From positions 1-55,400 of the forward strand of contig JAKCCX010000012.1 in assembly GCA_021838715.1 (NCBI GenBank): a stretch of DNA of 55,400 bases, written 5' to 3'. Under the pieces are notes generated by a model, which saw nothing but the letters and a program-made list of their open reading frames with translations, searched no databases and was not told the origin of the DNA. This DNA comes from Pseudomonadota bacterium. GTDB taxonomy: Bacteria; Pseudomonadota; Gammaproteobacteria; Burkholderiales; Burkholderiaceae_F. Shown here in pieces: positions 31,585-44,028 of this stretch; within the stretch, counting starts at the first letter, position 1, and each line of letters begins with the position of its first letter. Made by a program: the position numbers and the translations under genes.

Positions 31585-34500
31585 TTGACCGAACGCATAC
31601 AGACCGATCTTGCCTGGCGGAATCGTGACGATGCCCTCGAGATTCTGATCGACCACATCCCGGCGGCGGTTGCGATCCTCGACCGGGACTTGCGCTACCT
31701 GGAGGCGACCCGCCGCTGGCTCGAGGACTACAAGCTCGTCCGCAGCGACATCCTCGGGAAGAGCCACTACGAGATCTTTCCGGAGATTCCGGCGCGCTGG
31801 AAGGCGATCCATGGCCGCGCCCTGGCCGGGGAAATCCTGAGCGCGCAGGAGGAGCGCTTCGAGCGGGCGGACGGTTCGGTGCAATGGCTCCGCTGGCAGG
31901 TCCGGCCGTGGTACGCCGCGCCCGAGCGGATCGGCGGCATCATCATCCTGACCGAGGACATCTCCGCCCGGAAGGAAGCGGAGATCGCGCTCGCGAACGA
32001 ACGGGAGATTTTCCGCAACCTTGCCGACATCTCCTCGGACTACTTCTGGGAACTCGACGAACAATTCCGTTTTCGCGAGATTTCGGCGAGCATCGCGGTA
32101 CGGTCCAAAGTTGATTACCAGAGCTACATCGGCAGGGCGCGCTGGGAACTGCCGTTCCTCGGCATTTCCGAGGAACAGTGGCAGGCGCACCGGGACACGC
32201 TGAAGGCGCATCAGCCGTTTCGCGACCTCGAAGGCGGGCTATCCAATCTCGACGGGGAAATCCGGTGGTTCCTGATGAGCGGGGACCCGATCTTCTTGTC
32301 GGACGGGACGTTCGCCGGATATCGCGGCGTCACGCAGGACATCACCGAGCGCAAGGCGACGGAGAAGGCACTGCAGAAAATCGCCACCGAATTCGAGGAT
32401 CTGTACAACAACGCGCCCCTGGGCTACCACTCGCTGGACCGCGAGGGCGTGTTCCGGCGCATCAACGATACCGAGCTTTCCTGGCTCGGCTACGCGCGCG
32501 ACGAAGTGATCGGCCGGAAAAAATGGTCGGACATCGTGACGCCCGAGTACGCTCGGACATTTCCCGCGCTGTTCGAGGAATTCAAGAAGACCGGCAGGCT
32601 GCACAACCGCCCATACGAGGTGGTGCGCAAAGACGGAACGACGTTCCCGGCGCTGCTGACGGCAACCGCGGTCTACGACGGGGCGGGAAGCTATCTGGCG
32701 AGCCGTGGCATGCTGGTGGACATCACCGAGCGCGCCCTGACGCGCGAGCGCCTTCTCGAATCCGAGGCGAGATACCGCTCGCTCTTCGAGAACATGAACG
32801 ACGGCTTCGTGCTGTTTGAAGTCGTCGTCGATGGGCAGGGCGTACCGGTCGACCTGCTCATCCTTGCGGCCAACCAGAGTTTTGAAGGCACCACCGGGGT
32901 CAAGCTGGAACAGGCGATCGGCCGACGCCTGACCGAGGCGGTGCCCGGCATCGAAAAGGACGATGCCGACTGGATCGGCATCTACGGCAGCGTGGCGTTG
33001 ACGGGCGTGCCGCGGCAATTCGAGCAACGATCGGATCTGCTCGATGCCGTCTACGCGGTTTCGGCCTATCGGCCCGCGCCGCGGCAGTGCAGCGTGACCT
33101 TCCAGGACATCACCGAACGCAAGAAGGTCGAATCGGAACTCCGGATCGCCGCGACCGCCTTCGAGGTGCAGGAAGGGATTCTGGTGACCGACGTCGACCG
33201 GAAAATCCTCAAAGTCAATGCGGCATTGACGCGCATCAGCGGCTACTCGGCCGAAGAGTGCATCGGCAAGACCCCCCGAATCTTCAGTTCGGGCCGCCAC
33301 GATCAGCGCTTCTACCAAGACATGTGGGAGCACCTCCATGCCACCGGGCGATGGGAGGGCGAGATCTGGAATCGCCGCAAGAGCGGCGAGACGTATCCTG
33401 CGCGCCTGTCCATCACCGCGGTCCGGGACGCCGAAGGACGGGTCACGAATTACGTTGCCAACATTGCCGACATCACCACCAGCCTCGCCGCCGCGGAGGA
33501 GATCCGCGATCTCGCGTTCTATGACACGCTAACCCACCTCCCCAACCGGCGCCTGTTCCTGGACCGCCTGCACCAGGCAATGGCATCGAGTGCGCGCAGT
33601 GGACAAAAGGGGGCGCTGCTGCTGCTCGATCTCGACAACTTCAAGATCATCAACGACACCCTGGGGCACGACATGGGGGATTCGCTGCTCCAGCAGGTGG
33701 CCGAGCGCGTCACCCGTGTCCTGCGGGATGGCGATACGGTTGCGCGCCTGGGCGGCGACGAATTCGTCGTCCTGGTCGTGAACCTGAGCGAGAACGCCTT
33801 GGACGTGGCGGAAAAAGCCAAGGAGGTCGGCAACAAACTGCTTGCGCTATTGAACCGGACGTTCCCCCTCGGCGATGCGCGGCATCACAATACGCCGAGC
33901 ATCGGCGTGACGATCTTCTCGGGAAACGAGACGACCGAGGAGCTGATGAAACAGGCGGACATCGCGATGTATCACGCCAAGCGCGCCGGCAAGAACACCA
34001 TCCGGTTCTTCGATCAGCAGATGCAGGATGCGGTCAATGCCCACGCAGCCCGGGAGCGGGACCTGCGCATCGCCATCGACCAGCAGCAGTTCGCGCTGTT
34101 TTACCAAGTCCAGGTGGACCCGGCCGGCAAGGCGATCGGCGCCGAAGCCTTGATCCGGTGGCACCACCCGGTCGAAGGACTGGTCACCCCGGCGGCATTC
34201 ATTCCGGTTGCCGAGGAATCCAGTCTCATCGTGGGAATCGGCGACTGGGTCATCGACGCCGCTTGCACCCGACTTGCGGCATGGAGCCGCCTCCCGGCCA
34301 CCCGCGACCTGGTGCTGTCGATCAACGTCAGCTCACGGCAGATTCGCCACCCCGATTTCATCGCCAAGCTCGAAGATGCGATCACCCGATACGGAGTCCG
34401 TGCCGGGCATCTCAAGCTCGAGATCACCGAAAGCATGCTCCTGGAAGACACCGAATCGACGATCGAGGTCATGGAACGTCTGCGTGCGCTCGGCCTGCGG

Positions 34501-34806
34501 CTGGCGCTGGACGATTTCGGCACCGGCTACTCCTCGCTGTCCTACCTGAAGCGGCTGCCGATCGACCGGATCAAGATCGACCAGTCATTCATCCGGGACA
34601 TGGCGACCGACCCGCACGACCTCGCCATCATCCGCACCATCATCGCGATGGCATGCAACCTGAAGATCGCCACCATCGCCGAAGGCGTCGAGACCGACGA
34701 ACAGTTTCGGCTGCTTGCCATATCGGGGTGTCACGCATTCCAGGGTTACCGGTTCGGCAGACCGATGCCGGTGGCCGATTTCGAGCGCTCGATCGAGCAA
34801 GGTTGA
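31585..34806 (+). CDS. PAS-rich GGDEF-EAL cyclic-di-GMP protein
   Basis: 1073 residues from a TTG start with GGAAGG upstream. No membrane segment is evident. About five PAS-type modules, each ending in a DITERK-like helix, cover residues ~18-640. The GGDEF domain has DTLTHLPNRRLF and LGGDEF (GGDEF at 723-727), with an RDGD inhibitory site five residues upstream. The EAL domain begins EALIRWHHP (EAL at 854-856) and includes DDFGTGYSSLSYLK and EGVETDEQF. Both catalytic motifs look intact, so it could make and break c-di-GMP. The PAS modules imply cytoplasmic redox, gas or ligand sensing. Confidence 0.93.
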   Translation: MTERIQTDLAWRNRDDALEILIDHIPAAVAILDRDLRYLEATRRWLEDYKLVRSDILGKSHYEIFPEIPARWKAIHGRALAGEILSAQEERFERADGSVQWLRWQVRPWYAAPERIGGIIILTEDISARKEAEIALANEREIFRNLADISSDYFWELDEQFRFREISASIAVRSKVDYQSYIGRARWELPFLGISEEQWQAHRDTLKAHQPFRDLEGGLSNLDGEIRWFLMSGDPIFLSDGTFAGYRGVTQDITERKATEKALQKIATEFEDLYNNAPLGYHSLDREGVFRRINDTELSWLGYARDEVIGRKKWSDIVTPEYARTFPALFEEFKKTGRLHNRPYEVVRKDGTTFPALLTATAVYDGAGSYLASRGMLVDITERALTRERLLESEARYRSLFENMNDGFVLFEVVVDGQGVPVDLLILAANQSFEGTTGVKLEQAIGRRLTEAVPGIEKDDADWIGIYGSVALTGVPRQFEQRSDLLDAVYAVSAYRPAPRQCSVTFQDITERKKVESELRIAATAFEVQEGILVTDVDRKILKVNAALTRISGYSAEECIGKTPRIFSSGRHDQRFYQDMWEHLHATGRWEGEIWNRRKSGETYPARLSITAVRDAEGRVTNYVANIADITTSLAAAEEIRDLAFYDTLTHLPNRRLFLDRLHQAMASSARSGQKGALLLLDLDNFKIINDTLGHDMGDSLLQQVAERVTRVLRDGDTVARLGGDEFVVLVVNLSENALDVAEKAKEVGNKLLALLNRTFPLGDARHHNTPSIGVTIFSGNETTEELMKQADIAMYHAKRAGKNTIRFFDQQMQDAVNAHAARERDLRIAIDQQQFALFYQVQVDPAGKAIGAEALIRWHHPVEGLVTPAAFIPVAEESSLIVGIGDWVIDAACTRLAAWSRLPATRDLVLSINVSSRQIRHPDFIAKLEDAITRYGVRAGHLKLEITESMLLEDTESTIEVMERLRALGLRLALDDFGTGYSSLSYLKRLPIDRIKIDQSFIRDMATDPHDLAIIRTIIAMACNLKIATIAEGVETDEQFRLLAISGCHAFQGYRFGRPMPVADFERSIEQG

Positions 34807-34963
34807 ATCTTCTTCTGCTGATCAATAGGGCGCCATCCCACCGAGCGCCCTTGCGGCCCGCTCAATCGCGCCCAGTACGGCATCGGCAACCTGTGGCGAA
34901 ACCATTCCGGCAGTTCGGCGTGAACTGCGGCAATGGCCGCCGGGGCCCCCACGGGACGTCAAT

Positions 34964-36528
34964 TCATTCCCACTCGATCGTCGCCGGCGGCTTGCCGCTG
35001 ATGTCGTACACGACTCGATTGATGCCGCGCACTTCGTTGATGATGCGGTTGGACACCTTGCCGAGCAGTTCGTGGGGCAGCGGCGCCCAATGCGCGGTCA
35101 TGAAGTCCTGCGTCTGCACCGCGCGCAGCGCGACCACCCATTCGTAGGTCCGGCCGTCGCCCATCACGCCGACGCTCTTCACCGGCAGGAAGACGGCGAA
35201 CGCCTGGCTGGTCTGGTCGTACCAGCCGCTCGCGCGCAGTTCCTCGATGAAGATCGCATCGGCGCGGCGCAGGAGATCCGCATAGTCGCGCCGGACTTCG
35301 CCCAGGATGCGCACACCCAGGCCCGGTCCGGGGAACGGATGGCGGTAGACCATCTCGCGCGGCAGGCCGAGGGCGATGCCCAGCGCGCGCACTTCATCCT
35401 TGAAGAGTTCGCGCAACGGCTCGAGCAGCTTGAGGTGCAGCGTGTCGGGCAGGCCGCCGACGTTGTGGTGGGACTTGATCGTGACGGCCTTCTTGGATTT
35501 CGCACCGGCCGATTCGATCACGTCTGGATAGATCGTGCCCTGGGCCAGCCACTTGACGTTCGGCAGCCTGGCCGCCTCTTCCTGGAACACCTCGACGAAC
35601 TCGCGGCCGATGATCTTGCGCTTGGCTTCGGGGTCGGAGACCCCCGTGAGCTTGCCGAGGAAGCGCTCGGAGGCGTCGACGACGACGAGATGCAGACCCA
35701 GGTGGCGCTCGAACATGTCGACGACCTGCTGCGCCTCATCGAGCCGCAGCAAACCGTTGTCGACGAACACGCAGGTCAGCTGCCGGCCGATCGCGCGGTG
35801 GATGAGCAGCGCCGCGACGGACGAATCGACGCCGCCGGACAACCCCAGCACCACCTCCTGCGTTCCCACCTGCTCGCGGATGCGCGCCACCGCCTCGTCG
35901 ACGTAATCGGGCATGTTCCAGTCGCCGCGGCACCCGCAGATGTCGCGCACGAAGCGTGTGAGCATCTCCTGCCCCAGGCGGGTGTGGGTGACCTCGGGAT
36001 GGAACTGCACGCCGTAGAAGCGCCGCGATTCGTCGGCCATGCCGGCGATCGGGCAGCTGTCGGTCTCGGCCATCACCGCAAAACCCGCGGGCAGTTCGGC
36101 AACCTTGTCGCCATGACTCATCCAGACGTCGAGCAAGCCTTCGCCACGGGGGCCGTTGGCGTCCTGCAGGCCTTCGAGCAGCCGGGTGTGGCCGCGGGCA
36201 CGCACCTGCGCGAATCCGAATTCCCGCTTGGCACCGGACTCGACCCGCCCCCCCAACTGCTGCGCCATGGTCTGCATGCCGTAGCAGATCCCCAGCACCG
36301 GTACGCCGAGCTGGAACACGAGCTCGGGCGCGCGATCGGTCGATTCCTCGTAGGCCGACTGATGGCTGCCGGAGAGGATGATGCCGCAGGGGGCGAACGC
36401 GCGGATCGCCTCCTCCGGCATGTCGCAGGGGTGGATTTCGCAGTACACCCGCGCTTCGCGTACGCGCCGGGCAATGAGCTGGGTAACCTGGGATCCGAAG
36501 TCCAGGATCAGGATGCGGTCGTGTTGCA

Positions 36529-36529
<1 letters not shown>
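34964..36529 (-). CDS. guaA: GMP synthase (glutamine-hydrolysing)
   Basis: 521 residues. Class I amidotransferase half with nucleophile GICYGMQ and [11 protein letters not shown]-pyrophosphatase half with P-loop [11 protein letters not shown], then the dimerisation domain ending [10 protein letters not shown]. The GTG at 36529 overlaps the last base of the guaB stop and gives the expected N-terminus ([14 protein letters not shown]). An open upstream extension in this frame is spurious. It converts XMP to GMP, directly after guaB. Confidence 0.97.
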
Positions 36530-38682
<2,153 letters not shown>

Positions 38683-38686
<4 letters not shown>

Positions 38687-38988
38687 CGGTGCGCGCCGGC
38701 GCGCAGCCGCCGCGCTTCCTTCGGGTCGATCTGCAACGGCCGATAGATCTCGATCCGGTCGCCGTCGTGGACGACGTCGTCGGGCGTCGCCGGGCGGTTG
38801 AACACCCCGACGTCCCATGGGCCGTCCACTCCTCCCGGCAGATCGGGGCAGGCCACGGCAATCCCGGATTGCGCGATGGCGTCGCGGATGCGGGCGCCCG
38901 GCGCCACCGCGACCGGCAGCGCCCACTGGCGATCGGGCAGCGCGTAGACCACCAGCACCCGAATCCCCCCGTCAGTCGCCGGTTCCAT
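38683..38988 (-). CDS. RnfH family protein (UPF0125)
   Basis: 101 residues with a ubiquitin-like beta-grasp pattern: IRVLVVYALPDRQWALPVAV ... FNRPATPDDVVHDGDRIEIYRPLQIDPKEAR. The DGDRIEIYRPL ending is the family signature. Exact role unknown; the family travels with ratA and smpB. ATG 38988 overlaps the ratA stop. Confidence 0.9.
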
Positions 38989-39463
38989 AGATCTGGTCCG
39001 CGCGCTGGGCAAAGGCGTCGATGAGCGAATTCGCGACGTGCTCGAACACCGGTGCCACGACGCGCCCGAGCAGGCCCGCGGCAAACCGGTAGTGCAGGTC
39101 GAGCGTCACTTTGCAGCCCTCCTCCCGCAGCGGCTGGAAACTCCAGCGGCCGCGCAGGTCCCGGAACGGACCGTCGACGAGCGTGAGATCGATCGTTTCG
39201 CAGCCATGGTGGACGTTGCGGGTCGTGAAGGAACTGCGGACGCCCATGTAGGCAATGTCGACCCGGGCGACGAGCGTCTCACCGGCGAGCGACGCATCGG
39301 CCGGCGCATCGGCGGGCGCATCGGCGGGCGCGTTGGCCGGCGGCTGGATATGGCTGGCCGCGCACCACGGCAGGAACTTGGGATACTGTGCCACGTCGCG
39401 TACCAGGGCGAACATCTGTTGGCAACGGTAGGGAACGATTACGGAACGGTGAACGCGATGCAT
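38972..39463 (-). CDS. ratA: RatA/Coq10-type START-domain protein
   Basis: 163 residues. [28 protein letters not shown] and [13 protein letters not shown] match the RatA/YfjG polyketide-cyclase-like family, described as ribosome-association toxin in E. coli and linked to quinone binding through Coq10. An inserted Ala/Pro/Asp repeat ([12 protein letters not shown], about residues 47-58) lies between the first helix and the sheet and is not part of the family core. Divergent from smpB with only 28 bp between starts. Confidence 0.88.
   Translation of the reverse strand: MHRVHRSVIVPYRCQQMFALVRDVAQYPKFLPWCAASHIQPPANAPADAPADAPADASLAGETLVARVDIAYMGVRSSFTTRNVHHGCETIDLTLVDGPFRDLRGRWSFQPLREEGCKVTLDLHYRFAAGLLGRVVAPVFEHVANSLIDAFAQRADQIYGTGD
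39298..39342. repeat. 12-bp tandem repeat inside ratA
   Basis: The unit GCATCGGCGGGC (with one-base variants) recurs about three times and encodes the PADA repeat. Likely generated by slippage; copy number could vary between strains. Confidence 0.65.
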
Positions 39464-39491
39464 GGGGCGTGATTGTTACACTATTTCGATA

Positions 39492-39941
39492 ATGTCCATC
39501 ACCCAGAACCGCAAGGCCCGCCACGACTACCAGATCGAAGAGCGCTTCGAAGCCGGACTCGTGCTCGAAGGCTGGGAAGTCAAGAGCATCCGCGCCGGTC
39601 GCGCGCAGATGAATGAAGCCTACGTCATCATCCGCGGCGAAGAGCTTTTCCTGCTCAATGCGCACATCGGCATCCTGCCCACCACCTCGACGCACATCCA
39701 CGCCGACCCCACCCGCACGCGCAAGCTGCTGTTGCGCGCCGAGGAGATCCGCAAGCTGATCGGCAAGGTCGAGCGCGCCGGCTACACCCTGGTTCCCCTC
39801 GACCTGCACTTCTCCCGCGGGCGGGTCAAGCTCGCCCTGGGGCTTGCCAAAGGCAAGCGACAGTTCGAGAAGCGGGCGGCGGAACAGGACCGGGACTGGA
39901 AGCGCGAGCAGGCGCGGCTGCTGAAGACGCGGTCGCGGTGA
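39492..39941 (+). CDS. smpB: SsrA-binding protein (trans-translation)
   Basis: 149 residues, with typical [49 protein letters not shown] and a basic C-terminal tail. It delivers tmRNA to stalled ribosomes. ATG 39492 has no Shine-Dalgarno; a TACACT box ends about 9 nt before it, so the mRNA may be nearly leaderless. The tmRNA gene is not seen nearby. Confidence 0.97.
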   Translation: MSITQNRKARHDYQIEERFEAGLVLEGWEVKSIRAGRAQMNEAYVIIRGEELFLLNAHIGILPTTSTHIHADPTRTRKLLLRAEEIRKLIGKVERAGYTLVPLDLHFSRGRVKLALGLAKGKRQFEKRAAEQDRDWKREQARLLKTRSR

Positions 39942-40036
39942 AGGGGCCGGCGCGCGTGGGAGCGCAGCGCTGTCGGGCGCGGGAGCGCCCGGACCAGGCA
40001 AGCGCGCCCGCCGCGCCGGGCGAATCGGAAAACGCG

Positions 40037-40246
40037 CTACTCCGCCTCTTCGATCCACGCCGTCTGGATCGCCTCCAGAATCTTTTCGTTGGACCGGTCC
40101 GGATGGTCGGCGAAGCCGTCGAGCTCGCACACCCACCGGTGCAGATCGGTGAACCGAATGGCACGGGGATCGACGTGCGGATGCTCTTCCAGCAAGGCCT
40201 GGGCGATCGCGATCGAATCCGTCCAATGCAGCATGGCAGGGCTCAT
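40037..40246 (-). CDS. iscX: Fe-S assembly protein IscX
   Basis: 69 residues. WTDSIAIAQALLEEHPHVDP, FTDLHRWVCELDGF and SNEKILEAIQTAWIEEAE are diagnostic. A small acidic iron-binding partner of IscS. Its ATG overlaps the fdx stop (ATGA). Last gene of the ISC operon. Confidence 0.95.
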   Translation of the reverse strand: MSPAMLHWTDSIAIAQALLEEHPHVDPRAIRFTDLHRWVCELDGFADHPDRSNEKILEAIQTAWIEEAE

Positions 40247-40584
40247 TGCTTCCCCTCCTTCACCTGGTTGATCGAATACCGCGGGATCTCCACGACGAGG
40301 TCCTGATCGGCGACGATCGCCTGGCACGACAGGCGCGAGAGCGGCGTCAGTCCCCACGCCTTGTCGAGCAGGTCGTCCTCGTCCTCCTCCGACGGCGCCA
40401 GCGAGGAAAACCCTTCCCGCACGATGATATGGCAGGTCGTGCAGGCGCAGGAGAGTTCGCAGGCATGCTCGATCGGCACCCCGGCTTCGAGCAGCGCGCG
40501 GCAGATGCTTTGCCCGCGCCGCGCGGTGACCGTCGCACCTTCGGGACAGACTTCCTCATGCGGGAGAACGCGAATTGTCGGCAT
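40243..40584 (-). CDS. fdx: ISC-type [2Fe-2S] ferredoxin
   Basis: 113 residues. Cluster cysteines lie in ACELSCACTTCHI and LSCQAIV. MPTIRVLPHEEVCPEG is the usual start, with an acidic helix EEDEDDLLDKAW. It supplies electrons for cluster assembly on IscU. The gap to hscA is about 110 bp, without a terminator. Confidence 0.96.
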   Translation of the reverse strand: MPTIRVLPHEEVCPEGATVTARRGQSICRALLEAGVPIEHACELSCACTTCHIIVREGFSSLAPSEEDEDDLLDKAWGLTPLSRLSCQAIVADQDLVVEIPRYSINQVKEGKQ

Positions 40585-40695
40585 AGCTTGGCTTTTCCAC
40601 CCCCACCTTCGCCCTCTCCCGCGCGCCGCAGAAGAGGATTGCGTCGAATCCGCCCCCGTTTCGTTCCAGCGGTGCCGCCGGGAGGGCGAAGCAGT

Positions 40696-42573
40696 TTACT
40701 TGTTTCCGCTCAATACCTCGTCGATCTTGGCGCCGGCCAGGGCCGCGCGGATCGAGCGGTTCATCCGCAACATGGCGAAGTTCTCCGTCGCAGCGGAAAG
40801 CCGCGCGCCGGCACCCGCGATCGCATCCGCATCGCCGGCCTGTTCCGCCGCCGCCAGTTGCTCGACCGCGGCATCGACCTCCGCGCGCTCGCCGGCATCG
40901 AGGAGATCCCCGTCCGCGCGCAGCGCCGCGCGGGTCGCCTCGATCATCCGCCGCGCCTCGACCTGCTGCTCGCGCAGCATGCGCGCATCGCGATCGCGCT
41001 CGGCCGCGCCAAACGAGTCGGCCAGCATGCGTGCGACGTCCTCGTCGCCCAGTCCGTACGACGGCTTCACCGTGACCGAGGCTTCGACGCCGCTCGTCGC
41101 CTCGGTGGCGCTCACCGAGAGCAGCCCGTCGGCATCGACCTGGAAGCGCACGCGCACGCGCGCCGCCCCGGCGGCCATCGGCGGCAGGCCGCGCAATTCG
41201 AAACGCGCCAGCGAGCGGCAATGATCGACCAGATCGCGCTCCCCCTGCACCACATGCAGCGCCAGCGCCCGTTGTCCGTCCTGGAAGGTGGTGAAGTCCT
41301 GGGCGCGCGCGGTGGGAATCGTCGAGTTGCGCGGAATGATGCGTTCCACCAGTCCACCCATCGTCTCGATGCCGAGCGACAGCGGGATCACGTCGAGCAG
41401 CAGCCAGTCGTCGCCGGGCGGCCGGTTGCCGGCCAGCAGATTGGCCTGCATCGCCGCGCCCAGCGCCACCACCTGGTCCGGATCGATGCGGTCCAGCGGC
41501 GGCTGGCCGAACAACTCCTCGACCGCCTTGCGCAGGTGCGGCATACGGGTGGCGCCGCCGACCAGGACGACGCCCTGCACGTCCGCCACCCCGACCCCGG
41601 CATCGCGCAGGGTGCGCCGCGCCGCATCCACGGTCTTCTGGACCAGATGCTGGGTGATCCCGAAAAAGGTCTCGCGCCCGATGTTCAGGTTGACCCACCG
41701 GTGATCGGAAAGCCGCGCCTGGATGGTGGCGCGTTCGCGCGTCGACAACTGCTCCTTCGCCGCGCGCGCGCGCGCGGTGAGCAGCCGGATGTCCTCGGGG
41801 GCCAGCAGCGACAGATTGGCCTGTTCGAGGATCCAGCAATACAGACGGTGGTCGAAATCGTCGCCGCCCAGCGCACTGTCGCCGCCGGTCGCCAACACTT
41901 CGAACACGCCCTTGCTGAGCCGCAGGACCGACACGTCGAACGTGCCGCCGCCCAGGTCGTAGACGACGAACACGCCTTCGGCACCGCTGTCGAGCCCATA
42001 GGCGACCGCGGCCGCCGTCGGCTCGTTGAGCAGCCGCAGCACCGGGATGCCGGCAATCCGCGCCGCGTCGCGCGTCGCCTGCCGCTGGGCGTCGTCGAAG
42101 TACGCCGGAACCGTGATGACGGCGCCGGTCAGCGCTCCGCCCAGCGACCGTTCGGCCCGGTCACGCAACACCTGCAGAATGTCCGCCGAGACCTCGACCG
42201 GGCTCTTGACCCCGGCCGCGGTGCGCAGTTGCAGCATGCCGGGCGCGTCGACGAAATCGTAGGGCAGGTTCTCGATGTGGGCGATGTCGGCGTGGCCACG
42301 GCCCATCAAGCGCTTGGCCGAGGAAATCACGTTGCGCGGATCGTTCGCCTGCTGCCGTTGGGCGTCGATGCCGACCACCGGCGGCGCGTCGCCGCGATAC
42401 CAGACGACCGAGGGCAGCAAGGCGTGGCCTTCTTCATCCGGCAACACCACCGCCGAGCCGCTGCGTACGGTCGCGACCAGCGAATTCGTCGTCCCGAGGT
42501 CGATGCCGACGGCCAGGCGGTGCTGGTGCGGTGCGGCGGACTGCCCCGGTTCGGCGATTTGCAAAAGAGCCAT
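40696..42573 (-). CDS. hscA: Hsc66 chaperone HscA
   Basis: 625 residues, Hsp70 fold. ATPase-domain motifs [14 protein letters not shown] and [14 protein letters not shown], substrate-binding domain from about residue 385 ([14 protein letters not shown]), then the helical lid. It acts on the LPPVK motif of IscU, present in this IscU. ATG 42573 follows the hscB stop by two bases. Confidence 0.97.
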   Translation of the reverse strand: MALLQIAEPGQSAAPHQHRLAVGIDLGTTNSLVATVRSGSAVVLPDEEGHALLPSVVWYRGDAPPVVGIDAQRQQANDPRNVISSAKRLMGRGHADIAHIENLPYDFVDAPGMLQLRTAAGVKSPVEVSADILQVLRDRAERSLGGALTGAVITVPAYFDDAQRQATRDAARIAGIPVLRLLNEPTAAAVAYGLDSGAEGVFVVYDLGGGTFDVSVLRLSKGVFEVLATGGDSALGGDDFDHRLYCWILEQANLSLLAPEDIRLLTARARAAKEQLSTRERATIQARLSDHRWVNLNIGRETFFGITQHLVQKTVDAARRTLRDAGVGVADVQGVVLVGGATRMPHLRKAVEELFGQPPLDRIDPDQVVALGAAMQANLLAGNRPPGDDWLLLDVIPLSLGIETMGGLVERIIPRNSTIPTARAQDFTTFQDGQRALALHVVQGERDLVDHCRSLARFELRGLPPMAAGAARVRVRFQVDADGLLSVSATEATSGVEASVTVKPSYGLGDEDVARMLADSFGAAERDRDARMLREQQVEARRMIEATRAALRADGDLLDAGERAEVDAAVEQLAAAEQAGDADAIAGAGARLSAATENFAMLRMNRSIRAALAGAKIDEVLSGNK

Positions 42574-42575
42574 GA

Positions 42576-43088
42576 TCAATCCGCGGTGTCCGCGGCCATT
42601 TTTTCGATGAATTTTTCGACGAACAGCAGGGCCCGCACACTGTCGGCGGCGGCGACATAGTCCGCTCGCTCGTCGATCTCGCCGGTGATGCGGGTCAGCA
42701 AGTCGGCGTGCGTGGCCTCCACCTCCTGGCGGAGCGCGCGCCGGGCCTCCGGATCCTTCGCGTCTTCCCAGCTTTCACGCCAGCGCATCTGCAACGCGAG
42801 AAATTCCGCCGGGACGCGCCGCGACGACTCGAGGCCGTCGGCAAGGGCGCCGTGCATCCGGCACAGATACGCCGCGCGCGCGCTGTCGGACTTCAGGATC
42901 CGGTAGGCCTCGTTGGCATGGCTCGCCATCTGCATCGCCACGCGCTGCTGCGCCGCACCCGAAGCCGCATGCCGGTCGGGGTGCACCTGAACGAGCACCT
43001 CCCGATAGGCCGCGGCAAGACGCTGCGAATCGAGCGCAAAACGGGGCGCGAGGCCGAAAAGGGCAAAATATTCCGGAAGCTGGGACAC
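42576..43088 (-). CDS. hscB: Co-chaperone HscB
   Basis: 170 residues from GTG 43088 ([13 protein letters not shown]). The J-domain has the HPD motif (VQVHPDRHA), and the C-terminal IscU-binding three-helix bundle is present. An ATG at 43136 would add 16 residues containing the hairpin region and is less likely. Delivers IscU to HscA. Confidence 0.93.
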   Translation of the reverse strand: MSQLPEYFALFGLAPRFALDSQRLAAAYREVLVQVHPDRHAASGAAQQRVAMQMASHANEAYRILKSDSARAAYLCRMHGALADGLESSRRVPAEFLALQMRWRESWEDAKDPEARRALRQEVEATHADLLTRITGEIDERADYVAAADSVRALLFVEKFIEKMAADTAD

Positions 43089-43102
43089 GAGGCAGACATC
43101 GC

Positions 43103-43129
43103 CCGGACCCCGCGGAACGCGGGATCCGG
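43103..43129 (-). repeat. 12-bp-arm inverted repeat between iscA and hscB
   Basis: Arms CCGGACCCCGCG and CGCGGGATCCGG around GAA form a hairpin with one G-U-type mismatch, just after the iscA stop and before the hscB GTG. It has no T-tract. It may stabilise or attenuate the ISC mRNA between the scaffold genes and the chaperone genes. Confidence 0.55.
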
Positions 43130-43137
43130 AACGCATT

Positions 43138-43461
43138 TCAGACCCGGAACGACTCGCCGCAACCGCAGCGGTCCTTCTCGTTGGGATTATTGAACCGGAA
43201 GCCCTCGTTCAGACCCTCGCGCACGTAATCGAGCTCGGTGCCGTCGAGGTAGGCGAGACTGCGCGGATCGACCAGGACCCGGACACCGTTGGTTTCGAAC
43301 TGGACGTCCTGCGGATCGGCCGCGTCGGCGAACTCGAGCTTGTACGCCATGCCGGAACAACCGGTGGTCTGCACCGCGAGCCGCACGCCGACGCCCTTGC
43401 CGCGCCGCTGGATATACGCCGCGACGTGGCGGGCGGCGCGCTCCGTGAGAGTGACTGCCAT
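43138..43461 (-). CDS. iscA: A-type Fe-S carrier IscA
   Basis: 107 residues. The three conserved cysteines are in [13 protein letters not shown] and the C-terminal RCGCGESF. It carries and inserts Fe-S clusters. It starts 13 bp after iscU. Confidence 0.96.
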   Translation of the reverse strand: MAVTLTERAARHVAAYIQRRGKGVGVRLAVQTTGCSGMAYKLEFADAADPQDVQFETNGVRVLVDPRSLAYLDGTELDYVREGLNEGFRFNNPNEKDRCGCGESFRV

Positions 43462-43474
43462 CGGCCTGCCCCTT

Positions 43475-43897
43475 TTACGCCGCCGCCGAAAGCGCGGATG
43501 CCGCGGGCTCTTCCGTGCCGCCGCGTTTGCTGCGGTAGTCTTCGATCGCAGCCTTGATCGCGTCTTCGGCGAGGATCGAACAGTGGATCTTCACCGGCGG
43601 CAGGGCGAGTTCCTCGGCGATGGCGGTGTTGCGGATCTCCATCGCCTGATCGAGCGTCTTGCCCTTGACCCACTCGGTGACCAGCGAACTCGAAGCGATC
43701 GCCGAGCCGCAACCGTAGGTCTTGAAGCGCGCGTCCTCGATCACCCCATCCTCGTTGACGCGAATCTGCAGTTTCATCACGTCGCCGCAGGCCGGCGCCC
43801 CCACCATCCCGGTCCCCACCGCCTGGTCGTCCTTGTCGAAGGAACCGACATTGCGCGGATTCTCGTAATGATCGATGACTTTCTCGCTGTACGACAT
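43475..43897 (-). CDS. iscU: Fe-S cluster scaffold IscU
   Basis: 140 residues. The cluster-ligand cysteines lie in [19 protein letters not shown] and [10 protein letters not shown]. The LPPVK motif recognised by HscA precedes the third. The C-terminal tail ([12 protein letters not shown]) is slightly longer than usual. A 131-bp gap separates it from iscS. Confidence 0.97.
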   Translation of the reverse strand: MSYSEKVIDHYENPRNVGSFDKDDQAVGTGMVGAPACGDVMKLQIRVNEDGVIEDARFKTYGCGSAIASSSLVTEWVKGKTLDQAMEIRNTAIAEELALPPVKIHCSILAEDAIKAAIEDYRSKRGGTEEPAASALSAAA

Positions 43898-44028
43898 TTC
43901 CTATGCCTCCCGCCCGATGATTGGCGTCTTGACGAATGCACTGGCTCCGCCCTTCTCCCCTCCCCCGCCCATCCGGCACAGGGAAACGGGATCCGGATCA
44001 CGGGCCGCGCCCATTATCCGGAATCTTC

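Noticed and set aside
34828-34852. Terminator after the GGDEF-EAL gene
   Set aside because: Only a 7-bp stem with an 11-nt loop and no T-run.
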